Source of the DNA: Candidatus Eiseniibacteriota bacterium
GTDB lineage: Bacteria > Eisenbacteria > RBG-16-71-46 > JAFGJU01
Direction: 5' to 3'
Length of the DNA stretch: 64,000 bases
NCBI GenBank assembly: GCA_016928935.1
Contig: JAFGJU010000007.1
Span: 1-64,000, forward strand
Below are positions 35,585 through 42,851 of the stretch, piece by piece. Both the position numbers and the translations under genes were made by a program. The notes beneath the pieces were generated by a model. That model worked only from the letters and a program-made list of their open reading frames with translations, had not been told where the DNA came from and made no database searches. Positions within the stretch are counted from its first letter, which is position 1. Each line of letters starts with the position of its first letter.

Positions 35585-35625
35585 CGCCGGAGCGGGCCCA
35601 TTACGAAGGGCCCCACTCTCCGGCG
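35585..35625 (-). terminator. Terminator after the bS22-like gene
   Basis: On the minus strand a two-part stem: CGCCGGAG (35585-35592) pairs with CTCCGGCG (35618-35625), and inside it GGGCCC (35594-35599) pairs with GGGCCC (35608-35613). The transcript continues TTTCTGTT, a T-rich tail. It ends the BMC/FmdB/HU/bS22 direction before rnr begins. Confidence 0.7.
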
Positions 35626-35683
35626 CGATCACTCATCGGACTTTCATCAACAGATTCGGACTCGAGCCAAGACGGCCACCGGG

Positions 35684-35779
35684 CTACCTCTGTCTCTTCT
35701 TGTGGCGGTCCCTGCGGAGTCTCTTCTTCCTCTTGTGCGTTGCGATCTTCTTTCTCTTGCGCTTTCTCCCACAGCCCAT
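35684..35779 (-). CDS. bS22-like small ribosomal protein (AURKAIP1/COX24 domain)
   Basis: A 31-residue gene, mostly Lys, Arg and His: it starts MGCGRKRKRKKIATHKRKKR and ends in DRHKKRQR. GGAGG sits eight bases before the ATG at 35779, and the TAG is at 35684-35686. The KRKKxxxHKxKKRLRRxRHKK pattern matches the AURKAIP1/COX24 family, which includes the mitochondrial ribosomal protein mS38 and bS22 of mycobacterial 30S subunits. It lies 33 nt behind the HU gene, just before a terminator. It is easily missed because of its size. Confidence 0.8.
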   Translation of the reverse strand: MGCGRKRKRKKIATHKRKKRLRRDRHKKRQR

Positions 35780-35812
35780 TAACGCTACCTCCGTCTCCCG
35801 CAGCAGTACGCT

Positions 35813-36091
35813 CTATTGCTCCGACACGATGGATTTCAACGCGGATGCCGGCTTGAAGACCGGGACCAGTCTTGCCGGAACGATCAAGTCCGAACCTGTC
35901 CTGGGATTCTTGCCCATGGCCAGCGCCTTCTCGGCAACAGAGAAGGTGCCGAACCCCCGTAGCTTGACTTCAGTGCCTTCACTCAGAGCTCTGGAAATGG
36001 AACCGAAAATCTGCTCCACCACCTCGGCCGTCTGAGCCCGCGGCATCTTGGTCCTTCTCGACACATCCGCTATTATGTCATGCTTGGTCAT
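35813..36091 (-). CDS. HU/IHF family DNA-binding protein
   Basis: 92 residues, the standard length. It begins MTKHDIIADV; the GFGTFSV turn and the NPRTG segment with the intercalating Pro of the beta arm (KNPRTGSDLIVP) are all present, and it ends in FKPASALKSIV. It bends DNA and packs the chromosome. It lies between fmdB (28 nt) and the bS22-like gene. Confidence 0.93.
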   Translation of the reverse strand: MTKHDIIADVSRRTKMPRAQTAEVVEQIFGSISRALSEGTEVKLRGFGTFSVAEKALAMGKNPRTGSDLIVPARLVPVFKPASALKSIVSEQ

Positions 36092-36118
36092 CGCAGCTCC
36101 TCCGGCCGGTCTCGTCAG

Positions 36119-36343
36119 CTAATCGCATATGGAGCAGCTTCCGTCGCCGCACGTGCTGCATGACGACTTCGACCCGGAAGTACCCGTCGTTCTTCCGGAC
36201 GAACGCACGCCAAACACCGAAAACAGCCGCTCCGTTTTGCTGGCCCCGCACTCGGGACACCGGACACCGCGGTCCTTGCCCACCGGGCAGAGTTTCTCAA
36301 ACTCCTTGCCGCACACGCTGCATTTGAATTCGTATATCGGCAT
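36119..36343 (-). CDS. FmdB-family zinc-ribbon protein
   Basis: 74 residues from ATG at 36343, which has AGGGGTGAT upstream. The N-terminal half is the FmdB ribbon: MPIYEFKCSVCGKEFE, then RCPECG, giving two CxxC pairs. The C-terminal tail is Ser/Gly-rich with four more Cys (CSTCGDGSCSIC), frequent in this family. The function is unknown; the name comes from proteins near amidase genes. It is 42 nt behind the last BMC gene. Confidence 0.85.
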   Translation of the reverse strand: MPIYEFKCSVCGKEFEKLCPVGKDRGVRCPECGASKTERLFSVFGVRSSGRTTGTSGSKSSCSTCGDGSCSICD

Positions 36344-36385
36344 ATTCATCACCCCTGTTAAACGTATCACGCCCACACGACCCTG

Positions 36386-36655
36386 TCAACCGTCGGGTGT
36401 CACTTCGTCCGGTATGCCCACTATGGTGGCGTCGCTCGGGTTGAACCTTTCGGGAAGCGCGTTCGCCGCCTCCCTGCCCTTGACGAAGAACACAACCTGG
36501 CCCGGCGCCGCGCTCACCGTGTCCACGGCGACGATGGCCGGGCCCGTGACCTGGCCGCTCTCGTCCAGCGGCTCCACCACCAGCAACCGCTGCCCTTTCA
36601 AGGACGCCACTTTGGCGGTCGCCACCACTGTCCCTATGACTCTGCCCAGGTGCAA
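36386..36655 (-). CDS. BMC vertex protein (EutN/CcmL pentamer), second copy
   Basis: 89 residues. Family opening MHLGRVIGTVVATAKVASLKG, then LLVVEPLD and VDTVSAAPGQVVFFVKG. These BMC-P proteins form pentamers that cap the vertices of the polyhedral shell. It is the last gene of the BMC operon, 15 nt behind the BMC-T gene. It differs clearly from the other BMC-P at 40334, so the shell has two vertex types or a specialised pentamer. Confidence 0.93.
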   Translation of the reverse strand: MHLGRVIGTVVATAKVASLKGQRLLVVEPLDESGQVTGPAIVAVDTVSAAPGQVVFFVKGREAANALPERFNPSDATIVGIPDEVTPDG

Positions 36656-36670
36656 ACCCCACTCTCCTGG

Positions 36671-37303
36671 CTACAGGACCTTCTGAAACAAAGATTCGTC
36701 GGGCCGAGGTATGACCACGCTTCTGACCAACAGGCCCTTCTTGCTGGCGTAGGCGCTTCCCGCACTGACCGAGGCCTCCACCTCGCTCACTGCACCCGTC
36801 ATGGTTACGAACGCCTTTCCACCCAGACCCTTCGCCAGCCGTATCTCGATTATCTTCACCCGTGCGGCCTTCCCGGCCAGGTCGGCAGACATGATCGTGG
36901 AAGCGACCGAGAACGTTTCGATCACTCCCAGCGAGTCCAGCCGCTGCACCTCCGACGTCCCTGTCAGCGCCGGAAAGATGCCCGGGTGCGGGTTCGGCAG
37001 GAAGAGCGTATCGACCACGCTCTCAGCTCCTATCGCCTCGCCCCTCGCAACGCTCGCGTCCACGCTGGCCACGTCACCCTTGACTATGACCACGTACTTG
37101 CCTGCGCACACGGGCGTGGCCTCGACCAGCTCGACCGGAGCCACCTTCAACATCTCGTCTGCCGCCTGAACGCCTATGGCGACGCTGTTGAGCTCCACCA
37201 AGCCGAGGGCCGCGGACGCCGACACCCGACCCGCCAGCTCCGGTCCGCTTTCCGGACCCGCCTTGCCACGTCTGTCTCCGTCTCCGGTCATGTCACTTCT
37301 CAC
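36671..37303 (-). CDS. PduT-like tandem-domain BMC shell protein (BMC-T)
   Basis: 210 residues with two BMC domains: one from LGLVELNSVAIG to LPNPHPGIFPAL, the second from LGVIETFSVAS to VIPRPDESLF. BMC-T proteins trimerise into pseudohexagonal shell tiles. In the first domain PVCAGKYVVIVKGD aligns with the Salmonella PduT segment ICPGKFLLMLGGD, placing its Cys at the position of PduT Cys38, whose three copies hold a 4Fe-4S cluster in the trimer pore. The start is GTG at 37303 or, equally plausible, ATG at 37291. It follows a PduS-like gene, the expected redox partner. Confidence 0.93.
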   Translation of the reverse strand: MRSDMTGDGDRRGKAGPESGPELAGRVSASAALGLVELNSVAIGVQAADEMLKVAPVELVEATPVCAGKYVVIVKGDVASVDASVARGEAIGAESVVDTLFLPNPHPGIFPALTGTSEVQRLDSLGVIETFSVASTIMSADLAGKAARVKIIEIRLAKGLGGKAFVTMTGAVSEVEASVSAGSAYASKKGLLVRSVVIPRPDESLFQKVL

Positions 37304-37388
37304 TCTCGTTCGCTCTTCCGCCTACAAGGCAGACTCAGTTCTCACGCTTCGGGCGCCAGTCCGGTCGGGCCAGACAGTGCCGCGCGAA

Positions 37389-38711
37389 TCAGCTCGTGAC
37401 GTGCAGGTACTCCTCGGTTATCGACGTCACCTGTCCGTCTATGCTGGCGTGCGCGACCGCCCCGGGGCCCGGCCCCTCGGGCTCAGCCACCACGGTGCCG
37501 CGGGTCACGCTCGCGCCCTTGGACACACACGGCCTGAGCCTGCCCCACTTTTCCCGCAGCGGGATCTTGACCACCGTCGCTTCCAGGGCGCTTCTCGGCA
37601 CAGGGTGAGGTCCCGCGTACCCGGCCAGGCCGAACCTGGCCGTCAGCCGCTCCACCGGGACGCGCCTGCCGCTCCGCTCGGGCAGCGGCGCCGTGGCCGC
37701 ACGCTTGACCGTCAGCCGCACGCCTTTCGCCACCAGCTCCTGCTTGACGGCCTGAAAGATCAGCACCGGAGAGAGCTCCATCGGGCACACGAAGTGCCCG
37801 CACAACCCGCACTCCGAACAGAGCATTGCGCTCGCCAACTCTTCTTCCGACCCCTCAATCCAGAGCGCCACAGACCGCATGATCTTGTGCGGAAACAGCT
37901 GATGTCCCATGAGGTACCTCGGACACATGAGGGTGCAGTCCATGCACTGCATGCACGCCGCCATGGCTCGCCTGACGCTCACGGACAGTCTCACTCTCCG
38001 CCTTCTGACAAGCGGATTGTCCGGCGGAAGGACTATGACGGCGGTCGTGGTCTTCCTGACCGGCGTATCCGCGTCCTCGGTAATCTCTCCCATCATGGGG
38101 CCGCCCATGACTATCACGAACGGCCGCACCGATGCCCCACCGCATGCCTCTATCAACGCGTTTGCGCTGGTTCCTATCGGCACCAGCAGCGTGCGCGGCT
38201 TCCGCACCTCTCCTACGACCGTCACGTATCTCTCGGTGAAGGCTCTGCCCTCGTTCGAGAGTGCCACCCGCCACAGTGTCGTGACGTTGCTCACCAGAAC
38301 CGAGACCTCCGGCGGAATGCCTCCCTGCGGCACGACTCGTCCCGTGACTTCCTCCACCAGCAGGTGCTCGTCACCAGCCGGATAGACGTCGTCGAGCAGG
38401 TGCAGCGTGAAATCCCCCCTCTTCCTGGAGAGCTCTTCAAGCACCGCCACCTGCTCCTTCCTCTTCCGTTTTAACGCCACGATCGCCCTGGTGGCGCCCA
38501 CGGCGCCGCGCATCAGAGCCAGTCCCTCCAGCATCCGTTCCGGGTCCGCGGAGATGACCGCGCTGTCCGATGCCACAAGCGGTTCGCACTCGGCGTAATT
38601 CGCCACCACCGTGTCCACGCAGGCCGCGGCCTTCACGTGAGTCGGAAAACCGGCTCCGCCGGCCCCCGCCACCCCCGCCTGTTCTATCTTCCGTACGATG
38701 TCGTTGGCCAA
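37389..38711 (-). CDS. PduS/RnfC-like flavo-iron-sulfur oxidoreductase of the microcompartment
   Basis: 440 residues. The N-terminal RnfC-type NADH/FMN-binding part has GAGGAGFPTHVK and NYAECEPLV. Near residues 255-310 two ferredoxin-like clusters are encoded: CMQCMDCTLMCPR and CSECGLCGHFVCP, enough for two 4Fe-4S centres. A C-terminal SLBB/barrel-like part ends in EEYLHVTS. Salmonella PduS is an NADH-dependent cobalamin reductase that binds the shell protein PduT. Here no B12 enzyme is visible, so it may instead pass electrons from lumenal NADH to the PduT-like pore. It lies between the aldehyde dehydrogenase and the BMC-T gene. Confidence 0.92.
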   Translation of the reverse strand: MANDIVRKIEQAGVAGAGGAGFPTHVKAAACVDTVVANYAECEPLVASDSAVISADPERMLEGLALMRGAVGATRAIVALKRKRKEQVAVLEELSRKRGDFTLHLLDDVYPAGDEHLLVEEVTGRVVPQGGIPPEVSVLVSNVTTLWRVALSNEGRAFTERYVTVVGEVRKPRTLLVPIGTSANALIEACGGASVRPFVIVMGGPMMGEITEDADTPVRKTTTAVIVLPPDNPLVRRRRVRLSVSVRRAMAACMQCMDCTLMCPRYLMGHQLFPHKIMRSVALWIEGSEEELASAMLCSECGLCGHFVCPMELSPVLIFQAVKQELVAKGVRLTVKRAATAPLPERSGRRVPVERLTARFGLAGYAGPHPVPRSALEATVVKIPLREKWGRLRPCVSKGASVTRGTVVAEPEGPGPGAVAHASIDGQVTSITEEYLHVTS

Positions 38712-38786
38712 ACCGTCCCCGTCACGCCCTGCCCGCGCTGCGTCGCCCGCCCGGCCGCGCCCATGCGACGACTCCCCATACGCGGG

Positions 38787-40301
38787 TCATACTATCCTGA
38801 AATAGTCCACAAGAACGCAGCGCCGCATCCTGGCGAAATGCCTGGCCGAGGTCAAACCCTCTCCGGTCGGGCTGGCTATCGTGAAGCTGGTGTAGCCCTC
38901 GCCGCCCAGGCCCAGTCCGGCGTAGGACGGCCCGTTCTTCACGAATATCGAGACGTCCATCTCCCTGGCCATCCGGCTCAAGTGCTCGATGTTCTTGGAG
39001 TGCATGACCGCCGTGTGTCCCAGGTCCCGCTCGACCCTCTTCGCCAGGGTGATTGCCTCTGCCGCGTCCTTCACCCTGACCAGCGGTATTATCGGCATGA
39101 GCATTTCGGTCCAGACGAACGGATGGTCCCATTGAACTTCTATGAACCCAAGCCGGGACCCGTTGCTCACCCGCACGCCCGCCTCCGCCAAAATCAAGGG
39201 CAGGTCTCTGCCGACGAATTCTCTCCTCGCCGCTGACGGCCGCGCCGGTCCACGATTCTCCGCCAGGACGAGGCCGGCCAGCTTCGAGGCCAGCCCGCTG
39301 TCCAGCTCAACCCCGCCGGCCTTCACCAGAGCCGCCTTCAGCTCGGCCGCGACCGAATCCACGACTATGATCTCCTTCTCCGAGATGCACACGATGCCGT
39401 TGTCCAACGACGCGCCGCCGAAGATGTCCCTACCCGCTTTGTCTATGTCGGCAGTGTCGTCAACCACTACGGGAGGGTTTCCCGGCCCTCCGGCTATGAC
39501 CTTTTTTCCGCAGTCCATCGCCGCCCGCACCACGGCGGGCCCCCCCGTCACCACCAAAAGGTCCACCCCGCCGTGCTTCATCAACTCCTGAGAGAGCTGT
39601 ATGGAAGGCTCCTCGAACGTCACGAGCAGGTTATTGATGCCCGACGCGGAGGCGATTGCGTCGTTCAGGAGCTGCACCGCCGCCAGCGTAGTCTGTTTGG
39701 CGGAAGGATGGGGACAGAACACCACCGCGTTTCCGGCGGCCACCATGCCTATTGCGTTGTTGATGACTGTCTCGGACGGATTGGTGGAAGGCGTTATGGC
39801 CGCTATGACCCCGTACGGAGCCCATTCCGTAAGTGTGAGTCCCCTGTCCCCCGTCCAGGACACCGGCACAAGGTCCTCCACTCCGGGCGTCTTCTCCGCC
39901 ACGAGCAGGTTCTTCTTGACCTTGTCGTCCACCCTCCCCAGGCCGGTCTCCTTGACCGCCATACTGGAGAGCAAGAGTGCGTTTCTGGCCGAGGTCTCCC
40001 GCATGGCGGCGATCATCTTTTTCCTCGTCTCGAGGGCGGTGGCCGCCAGCGCTTCCCGGGCTCTGTTGGCCGCGCGCGCCGCTGACTCGGCGTCTCTGAA
40101 CACCGAGTCCGAACTCGACCGCACCCCGGCCGCGGCGGGCGGTCTGAAATTCCCCTTGATGAGTGCGTCGTCCCTCCCGGCAGTCCGCCGAGCCACATCC
40201 CGGACCGCCGGCTCCGCGGCCGACGCCTCGGCCTTCAGTCTCCTCAGCACCGAATCCACCAGTGCCGAGATTCTGTCTTCGTCCGACACCATGACGTCCA
40301 T
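38787..40301 (-). CDS. Acylating CoA-dependent aldehyde dehydrogenase of the microcompartment (PduP/EutE type)
   Basis: 504 residues. It oxidises an aldehyde to acyl-CoA with NAD+. The catalytic Cys is in ASLDNGIVCISEKE. NAD-site pieces AITPSTNPSET and VTGGPAVV are present. An N-terminal amphipathic helix (about residues 7-24, DRISALVDSVLRRLKAEA), joined by a poorly conserved linker to the enzyme core at about residue 60, looks like an encapsulation peptide that targets cargo to the shell. Its substrate aldehyde is not revealed by the operon. Upstream ATG pairs at 40301 and 40292 are alternative starts. Confidence 0.94.
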   Translation of the reverse strand: MDVMVSDEDRISALVDSVLRRLKAEASAAEPAVRDVARRTAGRDDALIKGNFRPPAAAGVRSSSDSVFRDAESAARAANRAREALAATALETRKKMIAAMRETSARNALLLSSMAVKETGLGRVDDKVKKNLLVAEKTPGVEDLVPVSWTGDRGLTLTEWAPYGVIAAITPSTNPSETVINNAIGMVAAGNAVVFCPHPSAKQTTLAAVQLLNDAIASASGINNLLVTFEEPSIQLSQELMKHGGVDLLVVTGGPAVVRAAMDCGKKVIAGGPGNPPVVVDDTADIDKAGRDIFGGASLDNGIVCISEKEIIVVDSVAAELKAALVKAGGVELDSGLASKLAGLVLAENRGPARPSAARREFVGRDLPLILAEAGVRVSNGSRLGFIEVQWDHPFVWTEMLMPIIPLVRVKDAAEAITLAKRVERDLGHTAVMHSKNIEHLSRMAREMDVSIFVKNGPSYAGLGLGGEGYTSFTIASPTGEGLTSARHFARMRRCVLVDYFRIV

Positions 40302-40333
40302 CTCACGGTCAACTCAGACTCGCGCCGGGGCCG

Positions 40334-40633
40334 TCAGCCGGAAATGCCCTTCTGGTACGTCTCCTTACCGCCGATCTCCAGAGTGTCGACAATGCCCATT
40401 ATCACGGAGTCGACGGGTTTGTCCCTGGTCACGTCCGTCAACCTCGCGGAGCTCCCGGACGAGTACAGCACCACTTCCCCCACCCCGGCGCCGACCGCGT
40501 CCGCAGCCACCACGAACCCGGGCTTGAGCTTCATGTCGATATCCAGCTCTCTGACCACCAGAAGCTTGATTCCGCTGAGAGCTTCTTCCTTGCGCGTGGA
40601 CACGACTGTGCCCACGACTCTGCCGAGAATCAC
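40334..40633 (-). CDS. BMC vertex protein (EutN/CcmL pentamer), first copy
   Basis: 99 residues: opening [21 protein letters not shown], then [31 protein letters not shown], and a C-terminal extension ([12 protein letters not shown]) beyond the usual fold. It should form vertex pentamers. It lies 12 nt behind the second BMC-H gene and 32 nt ahead of the aldehyde dehydrogenase. Confidence 0.94.
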   Translation of the reverse strand: MILGRVVGTVVSTRKEEALSGIKLLVVRELDIDMKLKPGFVVAADAVGAGVGEVVLYSSGSSARLTDVTRDKPVDSVIMGIVDTLEIGGKETYQKGISG

Positions 40634-40645
40634 TTCTCCTCCTCA

Positions 40646-40945
40646 CTATCTCTTAGATTCGGAGGCTCTGCCTATGGGCAGCACGTCCTCAAGGCTGGAG
40701 TGAGGTCTCGGGATAATGTGCACCGACACCACCTCGCCGACCTTGCTCGCGGCGCTGCCGCCCGCGTCCGTCGCGGCCCTCACCGCGGCCACGTCACCTC
40801 TCACAATCGCGGTCACGTACCCGCCGCCGGTCCTCTCGTATCCTATGAGTCTGACCTTGGCCGCCTTGACCATCGCGTCCGAAGCCTCGACCATCGCGAC
40901 GAAGCCTCGCGTCTCGATCAAACCAAGAGCTTCTTCCATCTCCAT
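40646..40945 (-). CDS. BMC-H hexameric shell protein (second of a tandem pair)
   Basis: 99 residues, one BMC domain: [20 protein letters not shown], then the pore loop [10 protein letters not shown], then [19 protein letters not shown]. The PduA pore sequence KIGSGLV is here RTGGGYV, giving Gly in place of the pore Ser. It builds the flat facets of the shell and lets small metabolites through. Very similar to its neighbour at 40971, so the two arose by tandem duplication. Confidence 0.96.
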   Translation of the reverse strand: MEMEEALGLIETRGFVAMVEASDAMVKAAKVRLIGYERTGGGYVTAIVRGDVAAVRAATDAGGSAASKVGEVVSVHIIPRPHSSLEDVLPIGRASESKR

Positions 40946-40970
40946 TCCTCCGTTCGGGACTGGCCGACGT

Positions 40971-41243
40971 CTACTTCAACAACGGCTCCTCAAGCTGAGA
41001 GTGAGGACTGGGTATCACGTGCGAAGACACCAGCTCCCCCGTCTTCTGCGCCGCCGCGGCTCCGGCCTGCACAGCGGCCTTGACGGCGCCGACGTCCCCT
41101 CTCACCAGCGCGGTCACGTACCCGCCGCCGGTCCTCTCGTACTTCACTAAAGTCACTTTGGCGGCCTTGACCATCGCGTCCGACGCCTCCACCATCCCCA
41201 CGAACCCCTTGGTCTCAATCATCCCCAGAGCTTCTCCCTGCAA
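40971..41243 (-). CDS. BMC-H hexameric shell protein (first of a tandem pair)
   Basis: About 90 residues from TTG at 41243, which has AGGAGG eight bases before it; a GTG at 41252 overlaps that site and is less likely. The BMC domain runs [20 protein letters not shown] to [17 protein letters not shown] with the same RTGGGYV pore loop as its neighbour. It ends 25 nt before the second copy. It lies 62 nt behind pduL. Confidence 0.96.
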   Translation of the reverse strand: MQGEALGMIETKGFVGMVEASDAMVKAAKVTLVKYERTGGGYVTALVRGDVGAVKAAVQAGAAAAQKTGELVSSHVIPSPHSQLEEPLLK

Positions 41244-41305
41244 TAGAATCACCTCCTGCCGAAGACGGCGTTAGTCTCTACCCCCAAAATTAGCATTGAC
41301 CCACG

Positions 41306-42049
41306 TCACAGTATCTCGACCAACGTGCCGCAATGAACGTCCGCCGCGTTGGCGTCGTCCGTGTCCAGATGCATCTCCAACACGTAGGAAGAACTCACCC
41401 GCATAAGCACGTTCTCAAAGACGACTCCCTTCTGACCGTACACGCGCACCGACACCGTCTGTCCGTCCTCCACACCCAGCCTCTCCGCGTCTTCGGGCGC
41501 GGCGTGCACGTGCCTCAACGCTCTTATGCCGCCCTCCTTCAGGCTGATCGCGCCCCTGGGCCCGACCAACACGATCGGCGCGCTGCCCTCGAGTTTTCCC
41601 GAGTCTCTGACCGGAAGCTCCATGCCCAGCGCCACGCCGTCCGTCCTGGACAGCTCCGCCTGCGTGTACTCCCGGATGGGCCCGATGATACGCACGTCCT
41701 GAATTGAGTGCATCCGCGGCCCCACTACCGTGAGGGTCTCCTTCGCGGAGAACTCACCGGGCTGGCTCAGGTCTCGAAACCTCGTGAGCTCGCATCCCGC
41801 CCCGTACGTGGCGTCCAGCACTCCCCTCGTCAGGTGCACGTGCCTCGCGGATACCGCCACCGGCACCAGCCGCGACGCGACACCCTTCAGGCGCTCTCTC
41901 ACTCTGGCCAGCACCGCTGCCGTGAGCTGGCTCAGGTCTGTTTCACCCAGGCTCGCGAGCCCCGCTTCCGCGTCGCCGGTCCATCCCACACCCTCGCAGT
42001 AACCGCATTCCTGGCAGGCCGTGCTTCTTCTTTCCACTCGGACCCCCAA
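41306..42049 (-). CDS. pduL: PduL-type phosphate acyltransferase (phosphotransacylase)
   Basis: 247 residues. It converts acyl-CoA and phosphate to acyl-phosphate and CoA, recycling CoA inside the shell. The two PduL domains are clear: VSARHVHLTRG with zinc-binding His, then IIGPIREYTQAELSRTD, RHVHAAPEDAERLGV and the closing LEMHLDTDDANAADV. In front of the core are a cysteine cluster CQECGYC (about residues 12-18) and an amphipathic helix (LSQLTAAVLARVRERLKG, about 39-56) likely to be an encapsulation peptide. The start is TTG 42049 or GTG 42037. First gene of the BMC operon. Confidence 0.94.
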   Translation of the reverse strand: MGVRVERRSTACQECGYCEGVGWTGDAEAGLASLGETDLSQLTAAVLARVRERLKGVASRLVPVAVSARHVHLTRGVLDATYGAGCELTRFRDLSQPGEFSAKETLTVVGPRMHSIQDVRIIGPIREYTQAELSRTDGVALGMELPVRDSGKLEGSAPIVLVGPRGAISLKEGGIRALRHVHAAPEDAERLGVEDGQTVSVRVYGQKGVVFENVLMRVSSSYVLEMHLDTDDANAADVHCGTLVEIL

Positions 42050-42087
42050 TGACCGTCGACCGCTGGCGCAACTGATTAGGTGTGGGT

Positions 42088-42117
42088 AAATTAGCAGAGG
42101 GCCGCAATTACTGTCAA
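42088..42117 (-). promoter_or_regulatory. Promoter of the BMC operon
   Basis: Minus strand: -35 TTGACA (42112-42117), 18-nt spacer, -10 TAATTT (42088-42093), about 40 nt before the pduL start. No operator or adjacent regulator gene was recognised. Confidence 0.6.
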
Positions 42118-42752
42118 CTCTTAAAGAGACTCCTGGCTGCGAGCCCGGAGAGGCGCCGGGTGGCGCGGGTCGCGAGGTGAAGCGGGCTATCTCCTGCCGG
42201 TTGAGACGTGGAATCGGCCACGGCCAGAGGCCGCGGAGCCGCGTTCCGCGAGGGGTGCGAGGTCCCCGGTGGTTCCTCGTTCAAGAAGAATGGAAGCGCG
42301 GGGAGCCTCCCGGGCACAAGATCCCTCCCCTGCGACGACGGAGGAAATCGCAAGGCGAGTTTCTCGCTGAGGCAGAAGTCGGAAGGATTGTTGATGAGAA
42401 GAACAGGACCCTTGCCGCGTTTGTCTCCCCGGCCTCCTACTCGACTGTGTTGTTCGCACCACGCGGTGAATACAACTTCCGTGCCATCCGCTCGGGGCAC
42501 GCTGCAAGCCGGCGTGGCTGTTCAGGCTCAACGAGTTGGCCGTGGGATAACACAGACTTCACAGGACTGCGCTCAATTCACAGCGTGAACCCCGTGCACG
42601 CCCGCCGGGGCCGTCCCGGATTTCCCCAAGTCAACACGCGACATGCGGCCGGGAACTGAGTTCACGCATACGCAACCGGCGCGCCGCTCGGGGCTCCGGG
42701 GCCGAGCATATGGGCCCGGCCCCGAGCCAAACGGCCCCGGCCTGGAAGCAAG
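42118..42752. other. Long intergenic region upstream of the BMC operon
   Basis: About 635 nt with open frames on both strands, but none has a ribosome site, family motif or plausible composition. It may be decayed coding sequence or hold regulatory DNA for the BMC operon. No tRNA, CRISPR or transposase trace is visible. Confidence 0.4.
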
Positions 42753-42818
42753 AGGCTCCGTCCGACGACTCTCTGGCGGTCACCCGGGTGAGGGGTGACC
42801 GCCTGTCGGACGGAGCCT
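42753..42818 (-). terminator. Large nested hairpin after the PDZ-protein gene
   Basis: Outer 14-bp perfect repeat AGGCTCCGTCCGAC (42753-42766) and GTCGGACGGAGCCT (42805-42818). Inner 11-bp perfect repeat GGCGGTCACCC (42775-42785) and GGGTGACCGCC (42793-42803) with a 7-nt loop. It lies 33 nt past the stop of the minus-strand PDZ gene, the right place for a terminator. No T tract follows, so RNA-stabilising or RNA-element roles are also possible. Confidence 0.6.
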
Positions 42819-42851
42819 AATTCCCAATCTCGCCTGACGGAGTGTCGGCGG

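Noticed and set aside
42114..42500. Minus-strand open frame of about 128 residues upstream of pduL
   Set aside because: No ribosome site, no family motif, composition unlike the neighbours, and it overlaps the BMC promoter; also no support for plus-strand frames at 42177-42659.
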